A DNA stretch of 64,000 bases from RPQJ01 sp963712815 (GCA_963712815.1 CAVQJL010000007.1:186001-250000); one strand, 5' to 3'; positions 52,076 through 61,981 are shown, numbered from the stretch's first letter. Made by a program: numbers and translations. Notes: generated by a model from the letters alone, not told the origin.

Positions 52076-53071
52076 TCACTCCCCCTCGGGCGCCGCGGCA
52101 GCCGCAGCTTCGGGTGCAGCGGCGGGAGCCGCAGCCGGCGGGGCCTCGGGCGCCTTGCGACGAGCCGCCTCGCGGCGGGCCATGAACGCCTCGGGACTCT
52201 CCTCCGGGTCCGCCTCGGCCAGCTCGGCGGCCGCATCCACGGCCGGCTCGGCCTCCGTCGCCGGCTTGCGCCGCACCGGGGTCTTCTTCCTGGCCGGCGC
52301 TGGGCGACGCTTCGCCGCGCCCTTCGGCCGCGGCCTGCCCTCTTCGTCAAGCTCGACGAATTCGTCCTCGCCCACCGGCACGTCGGGGATCGTCGAGCGG
52401 CCCTCGATGACCGCGTCGGCGACGCCGCCGGCATAGAGCTCGATGGCGCGCATGGCGTCGTCGTTGCCCGGGATCACGTAGCTGATGCCGTCGGGCGAGC
52501 AGTTCGTGTCCACGACGGCGATCACGGGGATGCCGAGCTTCTGCGCCTCGTGGATGGCGATCTTCTCGTGGCCGACGTCCACGACGAACAGCGCGTCGGG
52601 CAGGCCTTCCATCTCGCGGATGCCGCCCAGGCTGCGCTCGAGTTTCTCTCGCTCGCGGCGCACCATCTGCGCCTCGCGCTTGCTGCGCTGGTCGAGCAGG
52701 CCGTTCGCCGCCATCTCGTCGATCTCGGCGAGGCGCTTGATGGACTGACGGATGGTCTTGAAGTTGGTGAGCATGCCGCCGAGCCAGCGATGCGTGACGT
52801 GGGGCATGCCGCAGCGCGCCGCCTCGCGGGCGATCGCCTCGCGCGCCGAGCGCTTGGTGCCGACGAACAGGACGCGGCCGCCGTCGGCCACGAGATGCTT
52901 CACGAAGTCCGCCGCCTCGATATAGAGGGGCAGCGTCTTCTCGAGGTTGATGATGTGGATCCGGTTACGCTCGCCGAAGATGAAGGGGGCCATCTTCGGG
53001 TTCCAGAAGCGGGTCTGGTGTCCGAAGTGGACACCCGCTTCCAGCATCTGTCGCATGGACACGCTGGCCAT
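52076..53071 (-). CDS. rpsB: 30S ribosomal protein S2 with long C-terminal extension
   Basis: Small-subunit protein S2. The conserved body is residues 1 to about 235 (MLEAGVHFGHQTRFWNPKM, RWLGGMLTNFKTIRQSI, PVIAVVDTNCSPDGISYVIP). It is followed by about 95 residues of low complexity: a Lys/Arg-Pro stretch (KRRPAPARKKTPVRRKPATE), an acidic stretch, and an Ala/Pro-rich end. E. coli S2 has 241 residues; this has 331. The ATG at 53071 is preceded by AAGGAG. It opens the rpsB-tsf-pyrH-frr block. Confidence 0.96.
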   Translation of the reverse strand: MASVSMRQMLEAGVHFGHQTRFWNPKMAPFIFGERNRIHIINLEKTLPLYIEAADFVKHLVADGGRVLFVGTKRSAREAIAREAARCGMPHVTHRWLGGMLTNFKTIRQSIKRLAEIDEMAANGLLDQRSKREAQMVRREREKLERSLGGIREMEGLPDALFVVDVGHEKIAIHEAQKLGIPVIAVVDTNCSPDGISYVIPGNDDAMRAIELYAGGVADAVIEGRSTIPDVPVGEDEFVELDEEGRPRPKGAAKRRPAPARKKTPVRRKPATEAEPAVDAAAELAEADPEESPEAFMARREAARRKAPEAPPAAAPAAAPEAAAAAAPEGE

Positions 53072-53203
53072 GGTCAAAGTCTCCTTGTGGGGTTAAGCCT
53101 CCACGCACCCCATGCGGCAACCGGCAGCGCCTTGCGGTCGAAGCCGGCACCCAGCCACATGTGACGGTGCGTGTGCGGATTTGGTTGTGAAAAAGGGCCG
53201 CGC
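53072..53203 (-). other. rpsB 5' leader
   Basis: About 125 nt lie between the predicted transcription start (near 53197) and the rpsB ATG. In Gammaproteobacteria the rpsB-tsf mRNA leader is a site of autogenous repression by S2. This leader is long enough for such a structure, and GC-rich segments (for example 53115-53145) could pair, but I could not confirm a specific fold by eye. Confidence 0.35.
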
Positions 53204-53231
53204 TTTATACCATAACTTTCCATTCCCTCAA
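53204..53231 (-). promoter_or_regulatory. sigma-70-type promoter for rpsB-tsf
   Basis: On the minus strand TTGAGG (53226-53231) and TATAAA (53204-53209) are separated by 16 bp, in the only A/T-rich patch of the divergent rpsB/map region. Transcription would start near 53197. The match to consensus is good (4 of 6 and 5 of 6) and the position suits a strong ribosomal-protein promoter. Confidence 0.55.
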
Positions 53232-53281
53232 ATACTTGCGCCTGCCGTAACGCCGCGGCGGCAGCGAGGCGACGGATACCG

Positions 53282-54103
53282 ATGAATCAATCCCAGCCAG
53301 CTGCGACCTCCTGGCGCTCCGACAGCGCGGGCAACGTCACCCTTAAGAGCCCCGCCGAGCAGGACGCCATGCGCCTCGCCGGGCGCCTGGCCGCCGAGGT
53401 CCTCGACATGATCGGTGCCCACGTCCAGCCGGGCGTTTCCACCGACGAGCTCGACCGGATCTGCCACGACCACATCGTCAACGTGCAGCAGGCGGTGCCG
53501 GCGCCGCTCGGCTACCGGGGATTCCCGAAGTCGATCTGCACCTCGGTGAACCACGTCGTCTGCCACGGCATTCCCGGCGAACGGCGCCTGAAACAGGGCG
53601 ACGTCGTCAACGTCGACGTCACCGTGATCAAGGACGGCTACCACGGCGATTCGAGCCGCATGTTCGCCGTCGGCCGCATCCCGCCGCACCTGCAGCGCCT
53701 CGTCGACGTCACCTACGAGGCGATGTGGCTCGGCATCCGCTGCGTGCGGCCTGGCACGCGCCTCGGCGACATCGGCGCCGCGATCCAGCGCTTCGTCGAG
53801 GGAAACCACTACTCGGTCGTGCGCGAGTACTGTGGCCACGGCATCGGGCGAGGCTTCCACGAGGATCCGCAGGTGCTGCACTACGGCTCGGCGGGCACCG
53901 GGCTCGAGCTCAAGGCCGGGATGACCTTCACGATCGAGCCGATGGTCAACGCCGGGCGGCGCGAGGTGCGCCTGCTGCCGGACGGCTGGACGGTGGTGAC
54001 TCGCGACCACTCGCTGTCTGCGCAGTGGGAACACACCCTGCTCGTGACCGATACCGGGTTCGAGGTGCTCACCCTCGGCGCCGGCGAACGCCCTCCGGGT
54101 TGA
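53282..54103 (+). CDS. map: type I methionine aminopeptidase
   Basis: Removes the initiator methionine from new proteins. The 273-residue protein has the metal-ligand segments VNVDVTVIKDGYHGDSSRMF, REYCGHGIGRGFHEDPQVLH and FTIEPMVNAG. The N-terminus is about 12 residues longer than in E. coli Map (264). The gene is divergent from rpsB, as in E. coli, and is followed 11 bp later by glnD. Confidence 0.96.
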   Translation: MNQSQPAATSWRSDSAGNVTLKSPAEQDAMRLAGRLAAEVLDMIGAHVQPGVSTDELDRICHDHIVNVQQAVPAPLGYRGFPKSICTSVNHVVCHGIPGERRLKQGDVVNVDVTVIKDGYHGDSSRMFAVGRIPPHLQRLVDVTYEAMWLGIRCVRPGTRLGDIGAAIQRFVEGNHYSVVREYCGHGIGRGFHEDPQVLHYGSAGTGLELKAGMTFTIEPMVNAGRREVRLLPDGWTVVTRDHSLSAQWEHTLLVTDTGFEVLTLGAGERPPG

Positions 54104-54114
54104 CCCGCCCGGGA

Positions 54115-56827
54115 ATGGCCGCCTCCACCGAAGACGCGATCGAGTCCACCGTCGCACGGGTGGCGTCGCCGCCGTGGGCGTTCCTCGAGACGCTGCCCGC
54201 CGCGCTCGACGCCGGCGACGACCCCGTGGCCGCCTTCCGCGATGCGCTCGCCGCCGGGGACGCCAGCCTGCGCCGGCGCTTCGAGGACGACGAGCCCGTC
54301 GAGGCGCTGGTGCGCGACCGCGCCCGCATGGTGGACGTCGTGCTGCGCCGCGCGTGGTCGCGGCACGCCGGTCCGCGCGCGAACGACGTGGCCCTGGTGG
54401 CCGTGGGCGGCTACGGTCGTGGCGAGCTGCATCCCGTGCTCCGACATCGACGTGCTGATCCTGCTGCCGAAGAGCGAGGTCGCCGACGACCACGACGGTA
54501 TCGGGCGGTTCCTGACCTTCCTCTGGGACATCGGCCTCGAGGTCGGGCACAGCGTGCGCACCATCGACGACTGCCAGCGCGAGAGCGCGGCGGACGTCAG
54601 CGTGGCCACGGCGCTCATCGAGGCACGCCTGCTCTGCGGCCCGGAGTTCCTCGTGCTGGCGATGCGGCGCGCCCTCGGGCAGGACCGCGTCTGGTCGTCG
54701 CAGGCATTCTTCGAGGCCAAGGTGGCGGAACAGCAGGCCCGCCACCGCCGTCATCACGACACCGCCTACAACCTCGAGCCTAACGTCAAGGCGAGCCCCG
54801 GCGGCCTGCGCGACATCCAGACGATCGGCTGGGTGGCGAAGCGGCACTTCGGCGCCGAGACCTTCGACGAACTGGTGCAGCACGGCTTCCTGACCGCCGG
54901 CGAGCTGCGCAAGCTGCGCTCCGCGCAGGCCTTCCTGTGGAAGGCGCGGTTCGCCCTGCACGTCATCACCGGCCGGCGCGAGGACCGGCTGCTGTTCGAC
55001 CACCAGATCCGGCTCGCGAAGATGTTCGGCTACGAGGACGCGACCTACACGCTCGCGGTCGAGCAGTTCATGCAGCGCTACTACCGCACCGTCATGGACG
55101 TGAGCCTGCTGAACGAGATGCTGCTGCAGCTGTTCCGGGAGGCGATCCTCGGCGACGGCGAGGCCGAGATCGTGCCGCTGAACGCGCGCTTCCAGGTCCG
55201 CAACGACTACCTCGAAGTCACCTCGGACGACGTGTTCGCGCGACATCCGTCGGCGATGCTCGAGCTGTTCCGCCTCATGCAGGACCACGCCGAATTGCGC
55301 GGGGTGCGCGCCACCACGATCCGCGCGCTCGGGCGACACCTGTGGCTGATCGACGAGGAGTTCCGCCAGAACCCGCGCCACCACCGGCTGTTCCTGGACT
55401 TCATGCGCGCACCGCAGGGCGTGACGCACGAACTGCGCCGCATGAACCTCTACGGCGTGCTCGGCCGCTACATCCCGGCGTTCGGCCGGATCGTCGGGCG
55501 GATGCAGTACGACCTGTTCCACGCCTACACGGTGGACGCGCACACGCTGTTCGTGGTGCGCAACCTGCGACGCCTGGTGCTGGCGCGCTTCGAGCACGAG
55601 TTCCCCGACCTCTCGCGACTGATGCGCTCGCTGCCGCGGCCGGAGATCGTGCTGCTCGCGGCGCTCTTCCACGACATCGCCAAGGGACGCGGCGGCGACC
55701 ACTCCGAGCTCGGCGCGGTGGATGCCGAGGCGTTCTGCCTCGAGCAGGGCCTGTCGCGCTACGACGCGCGCCTGGTGGCATGGCTGGTGCGCAACCACCT
55801 GCTGTTCTCGGTCACCGCGCAGAAGAAGGACATCTCCGACCCTAAGGTCATCCAGGACTTCGCGCAGGCGATCGGCGACCAGTCGCACCTCGACTGCCTG
55901 TACCTGCTCACCGTCGCGGACGTACGCGGCACGAATCCGAAGCTCTGGAACTCCTGGAAGTCGTCGCTGTTCAACGACTTCTACGAGCGCGTGAAGCGGG
56001 CCCTGCGACGCGGCCTCGAGGCCCCCGTGGACCAGGAGGAACTGGTCGCGGAGACGCGCGCGGCCGCGAACGAGCTGCTGTCGCGCCTGGGGCTGGACGC
56101 GGAGCAGGCCGCGGCCGTCTGGGCGCGGATGAACGACGGCTACTTCCTGCGCCACACGCCCGAGGAGATCGCCTGGCACACCCGCCTGCTCGCCGAGCGC
56201 GAGCCGGGGGACGCCTCGCCGCTGGTCGCGGTGCGCGACGCGACCGAGCGCGGCGGCAACTCCGTGCTCACTTACATGCCGCACCGCCAGCACAACTTCG
56301 CGCGCACGACCGCACTGCTCGACCAGATGGGCCTCAACATCGTGGACGCGCGGATCACCGCGCTCGACGGCGGCCTGAGCCTCGACACCTACCTCGTGCT
56401 CGAGGACACCGGCACGCCGATCGCCGACCGCCACCGCGCACACGAGATCGAGCAGCAGCTGTGGCGCGTGCTGCAGATGCCGGAGGACGCCACGCCGCCG
56501 GCCGTCACCCGCCGCGCGCCGCGGCAGGTGCGCATGTTCTCGACGCCGACGCAGATCACCTTCACCGAGGATCCGGTGCGGCAGGACACGATCCTCGAAC
56601 TCATCGCCGGCGACCGCCCGGGGTTGCTGTCGGAGGTCGGCAAGGTGCTGCTCGCGGAACGCGTGGACGTGGTCACGGCGCGCATCATGACCATCGGCGA
56701 GCGCGCCGAGGACGTGTTCCACGTCACCGACGATCGTGGCCGGCTGCTCACGGAAGACGCCCGTGCGCGGCTCGAGCAGAACCTCATCGAGGCCCTCGAC
56801 CGGCGCGACGGCGCGCAGCGCGCCTGA
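54115..56827 (+). pseudogene. glnD: bifunctional uridylyltransferase/uridylyl-removing enzyme GlnD, frameshifted by one base
   Basis: GlnD senses glutamine and modifies PII proteins to control nitrogen assimilation. The ATG at 54115 gives an open frame through VALVAVGGYGRGELHP; the active-site continuation CSDIDVLILLPKSE is in the next frame. Removing one C of CCC at 54433-54435 (or the G at 54436) joins them to a 903-residue protein. Downstream are the linker (HDTAYNLEPNVKASPGGLRD), an HD domain (AALFHDIAKGRGGDHSELGA) and two ACT domains (about 56270-56420 and 56590-56800). The second frame has no other defect. As it stands, the nucleotidyltransferase domain would not be made in one piece. 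Confidence 0.88.
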
Positions 56828-56837
56828 TCCCGGCCGC

Positions 56838-58061
56838 ATGAACCCGCGGCTCGCACGGCTCCGTCCCTACCCGTTCGAGCGATTGCGCGCGCTGCTCGCG
56901 GGCGCCTCGCCGCCACCCGGGCTGCCTCACATCGCGCTCGCCATCGGCGAGCCCCGCCACGCCCCCCCGCCCTTCGTCGCGGCGGAACTCACCCGGGCCC
57001 TCGACACGCTCGGCAGCTACCCGCTGGTCGCCGGCCTTCCCGAGTTGCGCGCCGCCATCGCGCGCTGGCTCGAGCGCCGCTTCGGCCTGCCGGCCGCAGC
57101 GGTCGACGAGGCGTCCATGGTGCTGCCGGTGAACGGCACGCGCGAGGCGCTGTTCGCGTTCACGCAGGCAGTCGTCGATGCGGACCGTCCGGCACCCGCC
57201 GTGCTGATGCCCAATCCCTTCTACCAGATCTACGAGGGCGCGGCCGTGCTGGCCGGCGCGGAGCCCGTCTACCTCGACTGCGACGCGGCCGCGGGTTACC
57301 TGCCCGATCTCGACGCCGTGCCGCTGGCGACGTGGCGGCGCTGCCAGCTGCTGTTCCTCTGCAGCCCGGGCAATCCCACCGGTGCCGTCATGACCGAGGC
57401 CTACCTGCGCCGCGCGCTCGAGATCGCCGACCGCCACGGCTTCGTGATCGCCTCGGACGAGTGCTACTCGGAGATCTACCTGGACGAGGCGCGGCCGCCG
57501 CCCGGCCTGCTGCAGGCGGCACACGCCTCCGGACGCAGTGCATTTGAGCGCTGCATCGTGTTCCACAGCCTATCCAAGCGCTCGAGCGTGCCCGGCCTGC
57601 GCTCGGGATTCGTTGCGGGCGATCCTCGCCTGCTCGAGGGCTTTCGTCTCTACCGCACCTACCACGGCTGCGCGGTGCCGGTGCACACCCAGCGCGCCAG
57701 CCTGCCAGCCTGGCAGGACGAGGCGCACGTGCGCGAGAACCGGCGCCAGTATCGCGAGAAGTTCGCCGTGGTCGTGCCGCTGCTCGGCGAGGTGCTCGAG
57801 GTGGCGTCGCCCGCGGGCGGGTTCTACCTGTGGCCCGAGGTGGGCGACGACGAGGCCTTCGCGCGCGGTCTGTTCGAGCGGGAGCACGTGACCGTGCTGC
57901 CGGGCTCCTACCTCGCACGCGACACGGCGACGGGGAACCCGGGGCGTGGACGCGTGCGCATCTCGCTGGTCGCGACCGTTGCGGACTGTGAGGAAGCGGC
58001 ACGTCGCATCGTGCGCTTCTGCCGGACTACGCAGGCGTCTTACGGTCAATCGCGGGCATGA
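56838..58061 (+). CDS. dapC: succinyldiaminopimelate transaminase DapC
   Basis: PLP enzyme of the succinylase branch of lysine and diaminopimelate synthesis. The 407-residue fold type I aminotransferase has VLPVNGTREALFAFTQAV, LMPNPFYQIYEGAAVLAGAE, FLCSPGNPTGAVM, and the PLP lysine in VFHSLSKRSSVPGLRSGFVA. The ATG at 56838 lies 10 bp after the glnD stop, and dapD of the same branch starts at 63845. Its stop overlaps the next gene by 4 nt. AspC-type aminotransferase is the alternative, but the glnD-dapC-dapD neighbourhood favours DapC. Confidence 0.9.
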   Translation: MNPRLARLRPYPFERLRALLAGASPPPGLPHIALAIGEPRHAPPPFVAAELTRALDTLGSYPLVAGLPELRAAIARWLERRFGLPAAAVDEASMVLPVNGTREALFAFTQAVVDADRPAPAVLMPNPFYQIYEGAAVLAGAEPVYLDCDAAAGYLPDLDAVPLATWRRCQLLFLCSPGNPTGAVMTEAYLRRALEIADRHGFVIASDECYSEIYLDEARPPPGLLQAAHASGRSAFERCIVFHSLSKRSSVPGLRSGFVAGDPRLLEGFRLYRTYHGCAVPVHTQRASLPAWQDEAHVRENRRQYREKFAVVVPLLGEVLEVASPAGGFYLWPEVGDDEAFARGLFEREHVTVLPGSYLARDTATGNPGRGRVRISLVATVADCEEAARRIVRFCRTTQASYGQSRA

Positions 58062-59101
58062 GCGAACCGGACCGCGATCCCGGCGCGCTGCGCCGTCCGA
58101 TGGGCCGCGCCGCGGCCGCGCTGCAGTGGCTCGCACTCGCGCCGCTGCTCGCCCTGCCCGGCTGCGGCCCACGCGAGGCGCCGGTCGTCGAGGCGGGTCC
58201 GCTTGCCTTCAGTCCCACGGCCCACCATCCGGCTAGCGGCCCGCTTCCCGTCCGGGACGCGGCGGTGTGGCGGCAGCCGGCCGGTGCGAACGAGCACCGG
58301 TACTACGCCGCGCTGGGCAGCGAGGGAATCATGGTCCACCTCGCGGATGGCGCGTTCCTGCAGCGTCTCGCGCAGTCGGCCGCCTCCCACCTCGGCGTGC
58401 TGCATGCCCTGCCGGTTGACGAGGTCGTCGCCGATTTCCTGGTGGCGGCGGATCCGTCGCGAGCGCAACTCACTTGGTTCGAGATCAACGCAGGGTCGGG
58501 CGCACTGCGACGCCTGGCAGGGCAACCCGCCGACATCGGCGAGCCAGTGGCCGGCCTGTGCACGCACTCCGACGCCGACTCCAGACTCCATCGGGTCGTG
58601 GTCGTCACGCGCTCGGGGACGTTGCAGGACTGGACCGTCGCGGCCCATTCGGGCAGGCAACCAAACTTCGCCAACCGGATCGTCGCCACGCGCGAGCGCG
58701 CGTTGCCGCTGGGCGGCGCAGGCGGCGACTGCGCCGTGGACCCGGTCACCGGTGAGGTCTACGTCGTGGTGGACGCGAGCGAAGTGAGGCGCGTGGACTC
58801 CGACTGGAATCTTGCGCCGCTGCCGGTGGTCCGCAGCGGCGATCCGCAGTCACTGGAAGGAAAAGTCAATTCGATCGACCTGGTCCGGGGCACCGACGGT
58901 GCGCCGCTGCTGCTGGTGGTGGATCGGGACGGGGGACGGCTGGTGGCGTCGGACGATGCCGGGCGGATGCTCGCGTCGATCGCGCTCGAGCCCAGGCTCA
59001 CCGCCCTGCGTGTCGACGCTGAATCGGTCGCAGTCGTGACGGACTCGGCCGAACTGCATCTGGCCGCCTGGGCGAGCGTTGCCGCCGCGCTCGGCCTCTA
59101 G
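58058..59101 (+). CDS. phytase-like beta-propeller lipoprotein
   Basis: A 347-residue protein with an N-terminal export signal and a lipobox (LLALPGCG; Cys at about residue 36), so probably anchored in the envelope. The body has the repeat pattern of phytase-like beta propellers: DAAVWRQPAGANEHRYYAAL, GIMVHLADGAFLQRLAQS, VVVVTRSGTLQDWTV, GGDCAVDPVTGEVYVVVD and NSIDLVRGTDGAPLLLVVD. Several acidic residues of classical phytases are not obvious (for example DAAVW where phytases have DDPAIW), so activity is doubtful. Its ATG overlaps the dapC stop by 4 nt, and it faces a TonB receptor gene. A role in phosphate or phytate use is inferred only. Confidence 0.65.
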   Translation: MSEPDRDPGALRRPMGRAAAALQWLALAPLLALPGCGPREAPVVEAGPLAFSPTAHHPASGPLPVRDAAVWRQPAGANEHRYYAALGSEGIMVHLADGAFLQRLAQSAASHLGVLHALPVDEVVADFLVAADPSRAQLTWFEINAGSGALRRLAGQPADIGEPVAGLCTHSDADSRLHRVVVVTRSGTLQDWTVAAHSGRQPNFANRIVATRERALPLGGAGGDCAVDPVTGEVYVVVDASEVRRVDSDWNLAPLPVVRSGDPQSLEGKVNSIDLVRGTDGAPLLLVVDRDGGRLVASDDAGRMLASIALEPRLTALRVDAESVAVVTDSAELHLAAWASVAAALGL

Positions 59102-59207
59102 GGCGTTGCCGATCCCGGCAGGCGGGAAGACTGGAACGCAAGTCGGGAACCGGCGCCCGACGGCGCTGCGGCAGCGGCGGGCGGCGCGGGCCACCCGCCG
59201 CACCGGA
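59102..59207. terminator. convergent gap with imperfect GC hairpin
   Basis: In this 106-bp gap between the convergent phytase-like and TonB receptor genes, GCGGCGCGGG (59181-59190) can pair with CCCGCCGC (59194-59201) with one bulged base. No U tract follows on either strand, so it is at best a weak or Rho-assisted bidirectional stop. Confidence 0.3.
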
Positions 59208-61952
59208 TCAGAAATTGAACCGCAGGTCGGCCTTGAAGGTCATCCCGATGTCCTGCTCGAGCACCGTGACGCCACCCTGGTCGATCTCGATGTTCTCGTC
59301 CAGCAGGTTCTGAAGGCGCAGCTTGAGGCTCCAGTTCTCGGCCGGGTACCAGCTGTAGGTCAGGTCGAGCGACCCGAACGGCTGCTCGTAGGCGTCCGGG
59401 GCCCCGTTGCGTCCCGCGTAGTAGAGGCGCTCGCTGAAGCTGTTCCACGACAGCGTGGCGCTGTGCCGGTCGTTCGGCGCGTCGTAGCCGAGCTGGATAT
59501 TCAGGATCGTGTCCGACTGCTGCGTCAGCGGGCGCTTGTCGTTGGTCAGCGCGAAGGCCGAGCTGCCCACCTCGAGCTCCGAGTCGCTCAGGGTCACGTT
59601 GCCCGCGGTGAAGAAGCCCGATGCCCACTGGCCGAGCCACTGGTCGACGAAGGCGAGGTCCTTGTACCACTCGATCTCGACGCCGTAGATGTCGGCAGTC
59701 TTCGCATTGATGAACGTGAAGGACAGGTTGTTGTCCGTGCCTGCACCCTCCACCGTCTCGATCGGCCGGTCGATTTCCTTGTAGAAGGGACTGACGGTGA
59801 GGTTGTCCCGGTTCGCAAAGAACCACTCTGCGCGGATGTCGAAGTTCCTGAGGTCCGACGGCACGAGCAGCGGGTTACCGGTCACCCGGGCGTCGGTCAG
59901 CGGGTCGATGAACGTCGACTGCGTGACCTCGCGGATGTCCGGGCGCGCCGTCGTCTGGCTGTAGCCCACGCGCAGCTGGAACTCGTCCGCCCAGAAGTCC
60001 GGGCGCATGTAGGTGATGGCGGCCGACGGATACAGGTCGTCGTCCGTCTTGCCGGCGTTGGCGAGCTGCTCGACGGTCAGCGGGATCTTGCCGACGCTGG
60101 TGCGGAATTCGTTCTGGTTCACGGGCACGGACAGCTGCGACCAGTCTTCCCAGCGCACGCCTGCATTCAGGCGCCAGGTCTCGTCCAGGGTGAGGTCCAC
60201 GCCGCCGAAGGCCGCGTCGATGGTCTCGCCCGCGAGGTAGCTCTCCGTGCCGATGCCGCCCAGCGAGAGCAGGAACTGGTTGGTCGGATCCAGGATGTTC
60301 TCGTCGGTCAGCACGGTGCCCGGCGTACCCACGAGGATCGGCTCGGCGGCAGCGGCCGTGGTGCCCAGGTTGAACTGGGTCTGCAGGTAGCTGCGTCCCT
60401 TCTCGTAGTAGTCGTAACCTCCGAAGACACCGCCGGTCAGGCGACCGGAGGCCATCTCGAAAGGCAGGTTCAGCTTGTAGCCGTAGCTCTCGACGTCGTC
60501 CTCCAGATCCGTGAAACGGTACTCGGCGGCGCTGGTGGTGGAACGGATGCTGGTCGAGAGCACCTCGCCGGTGACCGGATTGACGGCGTCCACCGCCGAG
60601 ACCGTGACTTCGCTCGGCAGGTCGGTCGTGGCCTTCGCGTCCGAGTAGTACCAGCCGAGCTCGAGGCCGTCGAGGAACCCTGCGGTCGTGTCGCCGAGCG
60701 TGTCCGGCCCCAGCACGTGCCTTCCGGTGATCTGGAGCAGGTTGAGCTCGCGCTCCTCGTAGCGCACCCGGTAGTCGCGCAGCTGGGCGCCCTCGTCGCG
60801 CCGGAAGTTGAAGTTGTTGCGCTCGGTGATCGCAGCTTCGTCGTCCGTGTTGCGCAGGAAGATGTAGGTGAAGCCCAGCGAGTGGTCGTCGCCGTAGCTG
60901 ACGCCCGCGCTCGCCGACCCGGTCAGGGCCACCTGGTTCGTCGATATCTCGGTCGTGCCGTTGTCGATGTCAGGCAGCTGCTGCGAGCGGACGATGCGCG
61001 TCTTGTTACGCCAGGTGTTCTTGTAGTCACCGACGCCGAGCACACCCACCTTCCACATGGCGCTCTCGCCGAGCACCCAGCTGTTGCCGAGACCGGCCTC
61101 GACGCTGAGGTCGGGGTCGGCCGATTCGCTCCGGATGTCGAGCTCGCGGTTCAGGCTGGTCGCGAGTGTACGGTTGATCTGCTCGGCCTCGGCAAACGCC
61201 GGGTCGCCGCCCTGCGCACGCAGGGTCGAGAAGATCGAGGTGGGTGTGATCGAGCCGCGATACGTCTGGATCGCCTGGCTGAGTTCACGCGGCAGCGCGC
61301 GTGTGCCGTCATCGGTGCCGAGCCGGTCGTCGCCGCCGCCCTTGTAGGTCAGGACGTCGTCGGACAGGTCCGAGTTCCAGCCGGTGCCGACCTGCAGTGT
61401 CGCCAGCAGGTCCTCCGGGATGGTGCGCGTGCGGATGTCCACGTTGCCACCGCCGAAGGCGGCGGGACGATCCACGGTGAAGCCCTTCTGGATCGACAGC
61501 GAGTCGAGGATCGAGGCCGGGAAGATGTCGAGCGGGATGACGTTGCGCGTCAGGTCGGGCGAAGGCACGAGCGCACCGTTGACGGTCGTGCTGGAGTAGC
61601 GCTCGCCGAGGCCGCGGATGTAGATGAAGTCGCCGACCAGGCTCACGCCCGGCAGCCGCCGCAGCGCCGTCGCCACGGTGCTGTCGCCGACGCGCGAGAT
61701 CTGCTCGACGCTGACGAGGTCGACGACGACCGGCTGGTCCATGCGCTCCTGGATGACGTCGGTCGCGGCGCGCTTCTGGCGCGCGGTCACGATGATTTCC
61801 TCGATGGGGCCGCCGGTCGCGACGGCAACCGACGTGTCGTCGCCGGACTCGACCTCCTCGTCCTGGGCGACAGCGGGTGCAGCCTGGACCAACGCGCCGG
61901 CCGCCGACAGCGCGATCAACTTCCGGACGGCTTTCCTGAGCTCGACACTCAT
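59208..61952 (-). CDS. TonB-dependent outer membrane receptor
   Basis: A 914-residue outer-membrane transporter. A signal peptide (about residues 1-30, ending AAPAVAQ) is followed by the TonB box region IEEIIVTARQKR, a plug domain with RLPGVSLVGDFIYIRGLGER and then STTVNGALVPSPDLTRNVIP, and a long 22-strand barrel ending DLRFNF with the terminal Phe. The ATG at 61952 has GGAGA about 8 nt upstream. The substrate cannot be read from sequence. A lipoprotein gene lies 87 bp upstream in the same direction, and a phytase-like lipoprotein gene converges on it, so the group may act together. Confidence 0.92.
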   Translation of the reverse strand: MSVELRKAVRKLIALSAAGALVQAAPAVAQDEEVESGDDTSVAVATGGPIEEIIVTARQKRAATDVIQERMDQPVVVDLVSVEQISRVGDSTVATALRRLPGVSLVGDFIYIRGLGERYSSTTVNGALVPSPDLTRNVIPLDIFPASILDSLSIQKGFTVDRPAAFGGGNVDIRTRTIPEDLLATLQVGTGWNSDLSDDVLTYKGGGDDRLGTDDGTRALPRELSQAIQTYRGSITPTSIFSTLRAQGGDPAFAEAEQINRTLATSLNRELDIRSESADPDLSVEAGLGNSWVLGESAMWKVGVLGVGDYKNTWRNKTRIVRSQQLPDIDNGTTEISTNQVALTGSASAGVSYGDDHSLGFTYIFLRNTDDEAAITERNNFNFRRDEGAQLRDYRVRYEERELNLLQITGRHVLGPDTLGDTTAGFLDGLELGWYYSDAKATTDLPSEVTVSAVDAVNPVTGEVLSTSIRSTTSAAEYRFTDLEDDVESYGYKLNLPFEMASGRLTGGVFGGYDYYEKGRSYLQTQFNLGTTAAAAEPILVGTPGTVLTDENILDPTNQFLLSLGGIGTESYLAGETIDAAFGGVDLTLDETWRLNAGVRWEDWSQLSVPVNQNEFRTSVGKIPLTVEQLANAGKTDDDLYPSAAITYMRPDFWADEFQLRVGYSQTTARPDIREVTQSTFIDPLTDARVTGNPLLVPSDLRNFDIRAEWFFANRDNLTVSPFYKEIDRPIETVEGAGTDNNLSFTFINAKTADIYGVEIEWYKDLAFVDQWLGQWASGFFTAGNVTLSDSELEVGSSAFALTNDKRPLTQQSDTILNIQLGYDAPNDRHSATLSWNSFSERLYYAGRNGAPDAYEQPFGSLDLTYSWYPAENWSLKLRLQNLLDENIEIDQGGVTVLEQDIGMTFKADLRFNF

Positions 61953-61981
61953 ACTCAATCTCCCACGGAGCGCTTTGCAGA

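Noticed and set aside
54433..54440. Programmed frameshift in glnD as the preferred explanation
   Set aside because: CCC-G alone is weak, there is no stimulatory Shine-Dalgarno or stop codon at the site, and three other genes here show the same one-base defect.
53228..56839. A 1203-codon open frame on the minus strand opposite map and glnD
   Set aside because: It mirrors genuine plus-strand genes, has His/Arg/Ala-rich content with no domain, and arises from the strong third-position GC bias.
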